Made by a program: the position numbers and the translations under genes
DNA from: DATJFH01 sp035495815
Lineage (GTDB): Bacteria > Acidobacteriota > Terriglobia > Bryobacterales > Bryobacteraceae
Assembly (NCBI GenBank): GCA_035495815.1
Contig: DATJFH010000258.1
Coordinates: forward strand, 1-12,561
Direction of reading: 5' to 3'
DNA: 12,561 nucleotides
Notes under the pieces: generated by a model
Seen by the model: the letters and a program-made list of their open reading frames with translations, nothing else
The model's database searches: none
What the model was told of the DNA's origin: nothing
In this document: in pieces, positions 1 to 6,730 of the stretch
How positions within the stretch are numbered: the stretch's first letter is position 1
How the letters are laid out: every line of letters begins with the position of its first letter

Positions 1-668
1 CGGCCCAGGTAATCGCTGTAATCGAGATTCGCCACCAGCATCTGCAGGACGTTCTCGGCGTCTCCGGCGGGCGGCGGGATGTTCCTGACGATGGTTTCGA
101 ACAGCGGCTGCAGGTTCGCCGAAGGCTCCTCGAGCTTCAGGGTGGCCGTGCCCGCCCGGGCGTTGCAGTACAGCACCGGGAAATCGAGCTGATCCTCGTG
201 CGCGTCCAGATCGATAAACAGGTCGTAGATCTCGTCCAGCACCTCCGGGATGCGGGCGTCCGGCCGGTCGATCTTGTTGATCACCACCACCGGCGTGAGC
301 TTGGCTTCGAGCGCCTTCATGAGCACGTAGCGGGTCTGCGGCAGCGGTCCTTCGCTGGCGTCGACGAGCAGCATCACGCCGTCGACGATCTTCAGCGCGC
401 GCTCCACTTCGCCGCCGAAATCGCTGTGGCCGGGCGTGTCCACGATGTTGATCTTCACCTCGTGGTACCGGATGCCGGTCGTCTTGGCCAGAATGGTGAT
501 GCCGCGCTCGCGCTCCAGATCGTTGGAGTCCATGACGCGCTCGGCCACGGCCTCGTTGGCCCGGAAGATGCCGCTCTGTTTGAGCATGGCGTCGACGAGC
601 GTGGTCTTGCCGTGGTCCACGTGCGCGATGATGGCGATGTTGCGAATAGATTCGTTAGAAGATTTCAT
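1..668 (-). CDS. typA: Translational GTPase TypA/BipA, N-terminal part (3' end beyond window)
   Basis: Ribosome-associated GTPase of the EF-G/LepA superfamily, implicated in stress and low-temperature ribosome assembly. About 222 of the roughly 600 residues usual for the family are visible. The G-domain motifs are all present: G1 AHVDHGKTT (residues 15-23), the switch I region with RGITI (55-59), G3 DTPGH (77-81) and G4 NKID (131-134). The stretch DSNDLERERGITI is characteristic of TypA rather than LepA or EF-G. The ATG at 666-668 is preceded on its own strand by TGGAATAA, which gives a modest Shine-Dalgarno match. It follows the stop codon of the upstream permease gene with no gap (TAAATG), so it is probably the last or a late gene of that operon and translationally coupled to it. 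The C-terminal domains lie outside the window, so integrity cannot be judged. Confidence 0.96.
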   Translation of the reverse strand, partial: MKSSNESIRNIAIIAHVDHGKTTLVDAMLKQSGIFRANEAVAERVMDSNDLERERGITILAKTTGIRYHEVKINIVDTPGHSDFGGEVERALKIVDGVMLLVDASEGPLPQTRYVLMKALEAKLTPVVVINKIDRPDARIPEVLDEIYDLFIDLDAHEDQLDFPVLYCNARAGTATLKLEEPSANLQPLFETIVRNIPPPAGDAENVLQMLVANLDYSDYLG

Positions 669-3161
669 TTATTCCAGGTGAACGACGTCGATCGGATTCA
701 GCCGCGCGGCCACGCGCGCCGGATACAACCCGGCAGCCACCGTGGCCAGCCAGATCAGGGACAATGCGCCCGCCAGCAGCGTTACCGGGGGATGGAACTG
801 AATGGTCCAGCCGAAGCTCTGCTTATTGACGACGTATATCAATAATAGCGAAAGAGCGAAGCCCAGCGCCAATCCGAGCAGGCAGGCGAGCAGCCCGAGA
901 AAGGCGGCCTCGATCAGGACCATGCGGCGGATCTGCGCCGGGGCCGCTCCCAGAAACCGCAGCAGTCCGAATTCCCGCCGCCGGTCGAGCACCAGCGCGA
1001 GCAGGGAATTGGCGGCCCCGAGCATGGCCACCAGGATGGCTACAGCCTCCAGCGCGTAGGTGATGGCGAAGGTGCGGTCGAAGATCACGACGGCCCCCGA
1101 GCGCAACGTTCTGTTCTCGGCGATCACCACGCGGTGACGCGCCGTCAGCGCTTCGATGCGCCGGCGAACAGCGGCGGGCTCGACTCCCGGCCTGAGATAC
1201 ACCGCCAGGTTCGTGGCCGGCTGGCGAGGCAGATACTTCAACAGCGTGGACCGGTCGGCGATGACATATCCGAGCTCGCTCGAATAATCGTAGTAAACGC
1301 CGGCCACGTTCATGGGGACCAGGCGGTCCCCCAGCGGCAGCGTGAGGGTATCTCCGGCGCGCACCCCGTATTTGTTCGCGAACGGCTCGCTCACCACGAC
1401 CCGGTCCCGGCCCGGAAGCGACCGCAGGATCGCGTCGCGGTCCTGCCCGCCCAGGAAACGGAGCCGCCCGTGTCGGCGCACGATGTCGATGTCGCCCGCC
1501 CCCAGGGTCGCGCGGCCTCCCCGGTAGCGGAGTTCGAGCCCGTGAAAGACGTCCACCGCCTCCACGCCGGGGACCGACGCCACCAGCCCGGCCACGTCCC
1601 CCGACAAAGCGGGAAACTGCCCCGCGCCCGTACGCCCGGCGGGACGCACGAACAGATCGGCGCGAAGCTGCTGATCGAGCCACACCAGCACGGTCTCCCG
1701 GAAGCTGCCGACCATGATGCCGACGCTCGCCATCATGGCGATAGCGGTGGCCACCGCGCCCACGATCACCGACGTGCGCGGGAGCGAAGCGGCCAGCCCC
1801 CGTCCCGCCAGCAGACCCTCGGCGCCGAACAGGCTGCGGACGGCGCCGCGGCTCGAGCCCGTGATCAGCAGCGTCAGCGCGGGCGCGGCCAGCGCCGCCG
1901 AAGCGATCGCCAGGAGCGCCGCCGCGTAGCCCCACAGCGGTTTGCCGTCCACCGGTCCGGCCTGGGAAGCGGCCAGCGCGGCCACCGCCAGCGCCGCCGA
2001 GCCGACGAGGTCGCGGCCCCAATGGAGCCGTGCCAGGCGCTCGTGCCCGCCCCGCCCCATCGCCGAGACCGGGGCCACGCCCATGGCCTCCCGTGCGGGA
2101 GCGAACGCCGAGGCCAGCGCCACCGCGGCCCCGGCGGCGATTCCGGACAGAGCCGCGCCCACCGTCATCTCCACCCGCGCCGGACGGCTGCTCGCGTAGA
2201 GCGAATTCACGGTTTCCGCAATCAGGCTTACCGCGCCTTCCGCCAGCAGACGCCCCAGCAGCACGCCCACCAGCGAGCCGGCCAGTCCGAGCAGCAGCGC
2301 TTCCCCCAGGAACAGCCACAGCACCGCCCGGCGCCCGGTCCCCAGCGCGCGCAGGATCCCGATCTCCGGCCTCCGCCGCACTACGCTGACCGAGATCGTG
2401 TTGTAGATAAGGAACGCGCCCACCACCAGCGAGATATAGCTCAGGACCCGCAGATTCCAGCGGAACGCCCGCAGCATGCGCTGGTTTTCCTCGCCCCGCA
2501 CGCCCGGCTTCTCGAGCGAATACGACGCCGGCAGCATGCCGCGGATCTCCGCTTCGACGCGGCTGAAATCCTCCCGCGGCGAGACCAGGATCTCGATCCG
2601 GTCCAGCCTGCCGTACGCGTCGAGAGCCTGCTGCGCGTCGGCGATGTCCATCACCACGAACTCGGCATCTTTCGCCTCCGCCACCGCTCCCACTTCAAAC
2701 GTCCGCCGGACGTCGTTGATCTGCAGCGCGAGCTTCGCGCCCTTGCCGATCCCGAGACGCCGCGCCAGGGCGCTCGAGAGCACCACGCCGCCCGCCGGCG
2801 CGGATTTGCCCTCCGCCTGCGAAACCGCATCCACTCCGTAGAGCGGCACGGCGCCGATACGATCGATGATGGCCTGCGTTTCAATCACCGGCCCGATACG
2901 CAGGTTGCGCGGCATCAGCGCCAGCCGCGCAGCCCAGGTTTCGTCGACGCCGCCGTTGGCGGTGATCTGCAAATCGGTTTTCCCCAGCAGCGTTTCGAGG
3001 GACGACCGGAACGATCCGGCGGCCGCTTCACCGGCCAGTTCGATGGCGATCACCACGGCTACGCCGAGCGCGACCGAAAGGACCGTGAGGCAGGTACGGA
3101 TGAGATCCCGCCGCAGCGGACGCACGATGAACGTCCACAGCAGCCGGCCGGCCGCGGTCAC
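669..3161 (-). CDS. Large FtsX-family ABC transporter permease (YbbP-like, two FtsX domains)
   Basis: Membrane subunit of a MacB/LolCDE-superfamily ABC system, 830 residues. Layout read from hydrophobicity: TM helix at about 22-44, a large periplasmic MacB_PCD-like domain (about 45-230), an FtsX three-helix block (about 237-360, with RRPEIGILRALG near 267), two central helices (about 385-440), a further helix (about 465-490), a second periplasmic domain (490-690) and a C-terminal FtsX block (700-830, with RRREFGLLRFLG near 730). Single-chain permeases of this size with duplicated halves and about ten helices resemble E. coli YbbP more than LolC/E or MacB. The start codon is GTG, inside the end of the ATPase gene (GTGA overlap at 3158-3161), so the two are translationally coupled. 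Likely role: mechanical extrusion or transfer of a lipid, lipoprotein or hydrophobic compound at the inner membrane. The substrate is unknown. A long plus-strand reading frame opposite it is a GC-driven shadow. Confidence 0.93.
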   Translation of the reverse strand: MTAAGRLLWTFIVRPLRRDLIRTCLTVLSVALGVAVVIAIELAGEAAAGSFRSSLETLLGKTDLQITANGGVDETWAARLALMPRNLRIGPVIETQAIIDRIGAVPLYGVDAVSQAEGKSAPAGGVVLSSALARRLGIGKGAKLALQINDVRRTFEVGAVAEAKDAEFVVMDIADAQQALDAYGRLDRIEILVSPREDFSRVEAEIRGMLPASYSLEKPGVRGEENQRMLRAFRWNLRVLSYISLVVGAFLIYNTISVSVVRRRPEIGILRALGTGRRAVLWLFLGEALLLGLAGSLVGVLLGRLLAEGAVSLIAETVNSLYASSRPARVEMTVGAALSGIAAGAAVALASAFAPAREAMGVAPVSAMGRGGHERLARLHWGRDLVGSAALAVAALAASQAGPVDGKPLWGYAAALLAIASAALAAPALTLLITGSSRGAVRSLFGAEGLLAGRGLAASLPRTSVIVGAVATAIAMMASVGIMVGSFRETVLVWLDQQLRADLFVRPAGRTGAGQFPALSGDVAGLVASVPGVEAVDVFHGLELRYRGGRATLGAGDIDIVRRHGRLRFLGGQDRDAILRSLPGRDRVVVSEPFANKYGVRAGDTLTLPLGDRLVPMNVAGVYYDYSSELGYVIADRSTLLKYLPRQPATNLAVYLRPGVEPAAVRRRIEALTARHRVVIAENRTLRSGAVVIFDRTFAITYALEAVAILVAMLGAANSLLALVLDRRREFGLLRFLGAAPAQIRRMVLIEAAFLGLLACLLGLALGFALSLLLIYVVNKQSFGWTIQFHPPVTLLAGALSLIWLATVAAGLYPARVAARLNPIDVVHLE

Positions 3162-3841
3162 GAGGGATCGATCTCCGCGATGCGGCCGTCGCGGAGCCGT
3201 ACGCGGGCGTCGGCGATGGCCGCCGCTTCGGGGCTGTGCGTCGCCATCAGAACGGTGGCGCCGAAGCGGTCGGCGCTCTCCCGGAGCAGTATCAGGACCT
3301 GGTCCCCGCTGGCGGTGTCGAGGTTACCGGTGGGTTCGTCGGCAATGAGGATCTCCGGCGAGTGCGCCAGCGCGCGGGCGATGGCGACGCGCTGCATCTG
3401 CCCGCCGGAGAGCTGGTGCGGCATCGACCGGGATTTTTCCTCGAGCCCGACCCAGCGCAGCCGGTCCATGGCCGGCTCCCGCGTGTCGCGGCTGCCCGCC
3501 AGCAGCAGCGGCAGCTCGACGTTCTCGAGCACGGTCAGCGTCGGCAGCAGTTGAAAAAATTGGAAGACGAATCCGATGCGCTTGCGGCGCAGCGCGGTGA
3601 GGTCCTGTTCGCTCAGAGAAGAAGTGGACCGGCCGTCGATGAGGACTTCGCCGGCCGTGGGAAAATCCATGGCGCCGGCCAGGTTGAGCAGCGTGCTCTT
3701 GCCGCAGCCGCTGCGGCCGACCAGCGCCGTCATGGCGCCGGCCTCGAAGCGCAGGGAAACTTCGCTCAGCGCGTTGACCTGCTGCCGGTCGGCCGAATAT
3801 GTCTTGGAAACCTGGCGCAGTTCCAGGCGCGGCGGGGGCAT
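3158..3841 (-). CDS. ABC transporter ATP-binding protein (LolD/YbbA/MacB type)
   Basis: Cytoplasmic ATPase that powers the adjacent FtsX-type permease. The 227 residues are the usual length for LolD/YbbA. All nucleotide-binding motifs are intact: Walker A GRSGCGKST (42-50), Q-loop Gln94 in FVFQFFQLLP, signature LSGGQ (144-148), Walker B ILIADEP (Asp168, Glu169), D-loop near 172-175 (GNLD) and H-loop His202 in MATHS. The FQFFQLLPTLTVLENVELP segment is typical of the MacB/LolD family. First gene of the chain: its TGA overlaps the permease GTG. The start is the ATG at 3839-3841. No good Shine-Dalgarno sequence lies at normal spacing; AGGG directly touches the ATG. A near-consensus TATAAT lies only about 11 nt upstream on the same strand, suggesting a very short leader. 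Subfamily (YbbA, LolD or MacB-like) is inferred from the permease architecture. Confidence 0.95.
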   Translation of the reverse strand: MPPPRLELRQVSKTYSADRQQVNALSEVSLRFEAGAMTALVGRSGCGKSTLLNLAGAMDFPTAGEVLIDGRSTSSLSEQDLTALRRKRIGFVFQFFQLLPTLTVLENVELPLLLAGSRDTREPAMDRLRWVGLEEKSRSMPHQLSGGQMQRVAIARALAHSPEILIADEPTGNLDTASGDQVLILLRESADRFGATVLMATHSPEAAAIADARVRLRDGRIAEIDPS

Positions 3842-3907
3842 CCCTAGCGCCCATTATATCGGGCAGCGGGGTTGCAAACGCCGCCGGACTGGGCAAAGAT
3901 TTGAACC
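3842..3907. promoter_or_regulatory. Divergent intergenic region with candidate short-leader promoters
   Basis: This 66-bp spacer separates the divergent ABC ATPase (minus) and esterase (plus) genes. On the minus strand a perfect TATAAT (complement of 3853-3858) would place transcription start near 3845-3846, only about 4-5 nt before the ATG at 3841. A convincing -35 at 16-18 bp is absent; TTTGCA (complement of 3873-3878) is at 14 bp. On the plus strand TTGCAA (3872-3877) lies 17 bp from a poor -10 AAAGAT (3895-3900), which would put the start at or next to the ATG at 3908. Neither gene has a clear Shine-Dalgarno sequence. Both promoter calls are by eye and tentative. Confidence 0.35.
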
Positions 3908-5047
3908 ATGATCCCCAACATGATCGGCGCGTACGGCGACTGGGCGGCGGGAACGCTGCCCGACCCGCCGCGCCTCTCGTTCCGCCAGCCGATGTTCACC
4001 AGCCTCGACGCCTGGCGTCCGGTGGCCCGGGCGCGGTTCCGCGAAGCCCTGCTGTCCCCGGGCGGCGAGGCCACTCCGGTGGCCGCCGTACAGCATCGCA
4101 TCGAGTTCGACGGCCTCTCCATCGAGCATTTGCAGTGGCAGCTGCCTTACGGTCCGCCCACAGAGGCGCTGCTGCTGAAACCGGCCGGAGCCCGCGGGAA
4201 GCTCCCCGGTATCGTCGGCCTGCACGATCACGGTGGAAACAAGTATTTCGGGCTTCGCAAGATTACGCGCATGTCCCGGGATCCGCACCCGCTGATGCTG
4301 CAGCACCAGGAGCGATATTACGGCGGTGTGGCCTGGGCGAACGAGCTGGCCCGCCGCGGCTACGTGGTGCTGGTGCACGACACGTTCACCTTCGGCAGCC
4401 GCCGCGTGCGCCTGGCCGACGTGCCGGGAAACATCCGCAACAACCTGGTGGAGGCGAACCCCGAAGCCGAAGACGAAATCCAGCGTTACAACCAGTTCGC
4501 CGGCGCCCACGAGCACGTGATGTCCAAGAGCCTGTTCAGCGCCGGAATGACGTGGCCGGGCGTGTTCGTCTTCGACGACCGGCGCGCCCTGGACTACCTG
4601 GCTTCGCGGCCGGACGTGGACCCCACCCGGATCGGCTGCTGCGGGCTCTCCGGCGGCGGGCTCCGCACCGTGATGCTGACCGGCGCCGACGACCGGATCC
4701 GCTGCTCGTGCTGCGCCGGCATGATGACTACCTGGCGGGATTACCTGCTCAACAAATGCCACACGCATACCTGGATGTGCTACGTGCCCGGACTCCCCCG
4801 GGACCTCGATTACCCCGAGATCCTGGGACTCGGCGCTCCCAATCCGGTGCTGGTGCTCAACAACCGGCAGGACGCCCTGTTCACCATGCCGGAGATGGAG
4901 CGCGCCGACCGCATCCTCGCCGAGGTGTATAAAAAAGGGGGTGCGCCGGAACGCTACCGCGCCAGCTTCTACGACGGCCCGCACAAGTTCGACCGGGACA
5001 TGCAGAAGGAAGCCTTCACCTGGTTCGACCGCTGGTTGAAGAGCTAG
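3908..5047 (+). CDS. Alpha/beta hydrolase, acetylxylan esterase / abhydrolase_7-like
   Basis: Predicted soluble serine ester hydrolase of 379 residues. The nucleophile elbow is GLSGG with Ser248 (codon at 4649-4651), the acid is probably Asp322 in NNRQDALF, and the base is His359 in DGPHKFD, in the correct order and spacing for the fold. HDHGGNKYF, in the N-terminal half, fits the oxyanion-hole segment seen in acetylxylan esterase and dienelactone hydrolase relatives. There is no signal peptide, so a cytoplasmic enzyme acting on imported acylated sugars or similar esters is likely; the substrate cannot be assigned. The N-terminus (about 85 residues before the core) is a family-typical extension. 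No Shine-Dalgarno sequence precedes the ATG, but MIPNM gives two close starts (3908 and 3920), and the first is used here. It is divergent from the ABC operon, and its TAG abuts the stop of the dinB-like gene. Confidence 0.85.
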   Translation: MIPNMIGAYGDWAAGTLPDPPRLSFRQPMFTSLDAWRPVARARFREALLSPGGEATPVAAVQHRIEFDGLSIEHLQWQLPYGPPTEALLLKPAGARGKLPGIVGLHDHGGNKYFGLRKITRMSRDPHPLMLQHQERYYGGVAWANELARRGYVVLVHDTFTFGSRRVRLADVPGNIRNNLVEANPEAEDEIQRYNQFAGAHEHVMSKSLFSAGMTWPGVFVFDDRRALDYLASRPDVDPTRIGCCGLSGGGLRTVMLTGADDRIRCSCCAGMMTTWRDYLLNKCHTHTWMCYVPGLPRDLDYPEILGLGAPNPVLVLNNRQDALFTMPEMERADRILAEVYKKGGAPERYRASFYDGPHKFDRDMQKEAFTWFDRWLKS

Positions 5048-5617
5048 CTATTTCCGGCCCGCGGCATCCACCGACTGCGTCGGGTCCGCCCCCTGCCAGG
5101 TGACGTCGGCCGTCGGGCCGTAGGTGGACGGCACGGCGCGGTCGAGCAGGCGCAGGTAAACCGTCAGCTGGGTCCGATGATGCGCGGTGTGCAGAACACG
5201 GCGCCAGAAGATCCAGATGCGCTCGCGCCGGGTGTCGAAGAAGGGAACCGGTTCGAGCCACCAGGGTTCGTCCTGCGCCGCCAGGAAATTCAAGCGCGGA
5301 GCCGCCAGTTCGACCATACGGCGGATGAAGTCGCCGACACCCGTTCCGGCCGGCGGCACTGCGGCCGGCGGCGGCTCGGGCGAGCCGAGGAACTCGCCGA
5401 AGAAGCGGCGCTCGGAAAGCAGCTGATGCTTGAGGATGTCGGCCACGGTGCTCGACTTCGGGTGCGGGCGGTACGCCAGATCCTCGTTGCGGAAGCCGCG
5501 CCAGACCGACACTACCTTGTTGGTCTCACCGGCATAGGTATCGATGATGTGCTGAAACAGGGCGTTCCGCGCCCGGGGGATTTCAGCTTCGGAAATGGCT
5601 GCCTGATCGTAATTCAT
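5048..5617 (-). CDS. DinB family protein (metal-binding four-helix bundle)
   Basis: Protein of 189 residues in the DinB/YfiT-like superfamily, members of which bind a divalent metal in a four-helix bundle and often act as thiol-dependent transferases or have unknown roles. The three-histidine metal site can be read: His64 in ILKHQLLSERRFF, then His143 and His147 in the HxxxH motif LHTAHHRTQLTVYLR, which is the hallmark segment. The reading frame is open far upstream (to about 6511), but that part is antisense to the M55 peptidase gene. The first sensible start is the ATG at 5615-5617, giving MNYDQAAIS and normal family length. AGAAG sits 5 nt before the start as a weak ribosome site. It is convergent with the esterase and divergent from the peptidase. 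It is not the E. coli DNA polymerase IV also called DinB. Confidence 0.9.
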   Translation of the reverse strand: MNYDQAAISEAEIPRARNALFQHIIDTYAGETNKVVSVWRGFRNEDLAYRPHPKSSTVADILKHQLLSERRFFGEFLGSPEPPPAAVPPAGTGVGDFIRRMVELAAPRLNFLAAQDEPWWLEPVPFFDTRRERIWIFWRRVLHTAHHRTQLTVYLRLLDRAVPSTYGPTADVTWQGADPTQSVDAAGRK

Positions 5618-5668
5618 AGACGCTTCTATTATTGTCCGTGGTGTATAGTAAGGCGGAGCAGAGAAGCG
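5618..5668. promoter_or_regulatory. Divergent dinB / M55 peptidase intergenic region with inverted AGAAGCG repeat
   Basis: This 51-bp spacer must carry both promoters and both ribosome sites. On the plus strand TATAGT (5644-5649) is the best -10, and GGAG (5655-5658) is a possible Shine-Dalgarno 10 nt before the ATG at 5669. On the minus strand AATAAT (complement of 5628-5633) is a -10-like match. Neither has a recognisable -35 at 16-18 bp. The heptamer CGCTTCT at 5621-5627 is exactly inverted as AGAAGCG at 5662-5668, so each gene has AGAAGCG immediately upstream of its own start. The repeat could be a pair of operator half-sites or just convergent weak ribosome-binding sequence. Confidence 0.35.
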
Positions 5669-6589
5669 ATGTCCGTACTTTCCCGCCGGGCCCTGTTGAT
5701 GAACGCCGCATCCGCCGCCATCGCGGCGCCGCAGCAGGGGCTGAAAATCTTCATGCACTGCGACATGGAGGGCTCGAGCGGCATCTTCACGCGGGAGCAG
5801 GCCTGGTACTGGGAGCCTGGCGTGCGGGAATCGGTCGCCCGGGAGGCGCGCGAGCTGTTCACGGCCGACGTCAATTCGGCCAGCCAGGCGGCGCTGGCGG
5901 CGGGCGTCACCGAATTGATCGTCTGCGATACACATCACGGAGGCGGCAATCTCATCCAGGAGAAGCTGCTGTCCGACCCCCGTATCAAGTACCTGTATCG
6001 AAGCATCGGAATGGAGAACGGCAAACGCCGCTGGATGCCCGGTATGGACCACACCGTGGCCGGCTTGATGTTGCCCGGGCACCACGCCAAGGCGTTCACC
6101 GAAGGCGCGTTTCTGCCGCATACCTGGAACCGCGAATGGGTGGACTTCTCGATCAATGGACAGAGCGTCGGCGAAATCGGGATCGAAACCTGTTTCGCCG
6201 GCCATTGGGACGTGCCGCTCATTTTCGTCCAGGGCGACGAAGCCGCCTGCGAGGAGACGCGGCGGCAGTTTCCGGACGCGGTCGCCACGGCGGTCAAGAA
6301 GGGAAGCGGCGAATTGTGCGCCGGACCCGACCCCGCATCCACGCGCCAGGCGACCGCGCGTGGCATCACCGATGCCGTCCGGAATCTGCGAGCCGGCAAA
6401 ATGCGTCCGTACAAGCCCAGGCTGCCGATGACCATCACGCTGAAGATGAGGACCATGGACGGCGCCGCCAAGGCCGCTCAAAAGCCCGGCGTATCCCGTC
6501 TGGATGACCATACCGTGGAAGCTCGCGTCGGCTCGCAGGCCGAAGTGGTCAAATGGCTGCTCGGCACGGGCCTCGACATGGCGCCCTGA
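5669..6589 (+). CDS. M55 family D-aminopeptidase (DppA-like) with Tat-like leader
   Basis: Zinc-dependent aminopeptidase of 306 residues related to Bacillus subtilis DppA, which releases N-terminal D-amino acids. The DppA metal ligands can be matched one by one: Asp32 and Glu34 in HCDMEGSSG, His89 in CDTHHGGGN, His139 in GHHAKA and Glu169 in VGEIGI. His151 in LPHTW matches the catalytic histidine. The start is the ATG at 5669: the frame is open further upstream, but that stretch is antisense to dinB. The N-terminus MSVLSRRALLMNAASAAIAAP carries a twin arginine and a mildly hydrophobic stretch ending in Ala-rich sequence, so export through the Tat pathway is plausible, whereas DppA itself is cytoplasmic. 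Role by inference: scavenging D-amino-acid peptides, perhaps from peptidoglycan. It does not appear operonic with dinB, and 141 bp separate it from hdeD. Confidence 0.9.
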   Translation: MSVLSRRALLMNAASAAIAAPQQGLKIFMHCDMEGSSGIFTREQAWYWEPGVRESVAREARELFTADVNSASQAALAAGVTELIVCDTHHGGGNLIQEKLLSDPRIKYLYRSIGMENGKRRWMPGMDHTVAGLMLPGHHAKAFTEGAFLPHTWNREWVDFSINGQSVGEIGIETCFAGHWDVPLIFVQGDEAACEETRRQFPDAVATAVKKGSGELCAGPDPASTRQATARGITDAVRNLRAGKMRPYKPRLPMTITLKMRTMDGAAKAAQKPGVSRLDDHTVEARVGSQAEVVKWLLGTGLDMAP

Positions 6590-6730
6590 ATCCCTCCACC
6601 TTCGCGGCTGAGTGTACTTCTTCCATCTCGCTGAAATTTCTCCTGCTTCTCCCCGGGCCGGCGGCGCGTCTTTTTCGCGGCCGGAATTGGCGCCCGAGAT
6701 GCACTGTCATCCTGTCGGGAAGTAGATGGA
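6590..6730 (+). promoter_or_regulatory. Intergenic region upstream of hdeD-htrA; candidate ECF-type promoter at 6683-6710
   Basis: The 141-bp spacer holds no recognisable gene. GGAATT (6683-6688), a 16-bp spacer and TGTCAT (6705-6710) resemble the GGAA...GTC layout of many extracytoplasmic-function sigma factor promoters, which would suit the two envelope genes that follow. Initiation would be near 6717, right at GGGAAG (6717-6722), the likely Shine-Dalgarno for the ATG at 6731. A short GC-rich imperfect hairpin around 6655-6684 has its T-run in the loop, so it is not a good terminator for the M55 gene. Confidence 0.25.

Noticed and set aside
1134..3554. Very long plus-strand open frame opposite the permease and ATPase
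   Set aside because: It is rich in Arg, His, Gln and Pro with no domain pattern, and lies opposite two well-supported genes: a GC-rich antisense shadow.
3799..4984. Alternative frames on both strands overlapping the esterase
   Set aside because: The frame 3908-5047 has the complete catalytic triad and the others are low-complexity Arg/Pro-rich shadows.
5177..5668. N-terminal extension of the M55 frame
   Set aside because: It is antisense to dinB and would bury the leader; the start at 5669 gives a sensible signal-type N-terminus and matches DppA length plus a leader.
5618..6511. Upstream extension of the DinB frame to about 487 residues
   Set aside because: The extra part is antisense to the M55 gene and has no family match; the ATG at 5617 gives the normal DinB length.
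6655..6684. GC-rich hairpin with TTTTT as terminator of the M55 gene
   Set aside because: The T-run falls in the loop rather than after the stem and the stem is interrupted, so it does not fit an intrinsic terminator.
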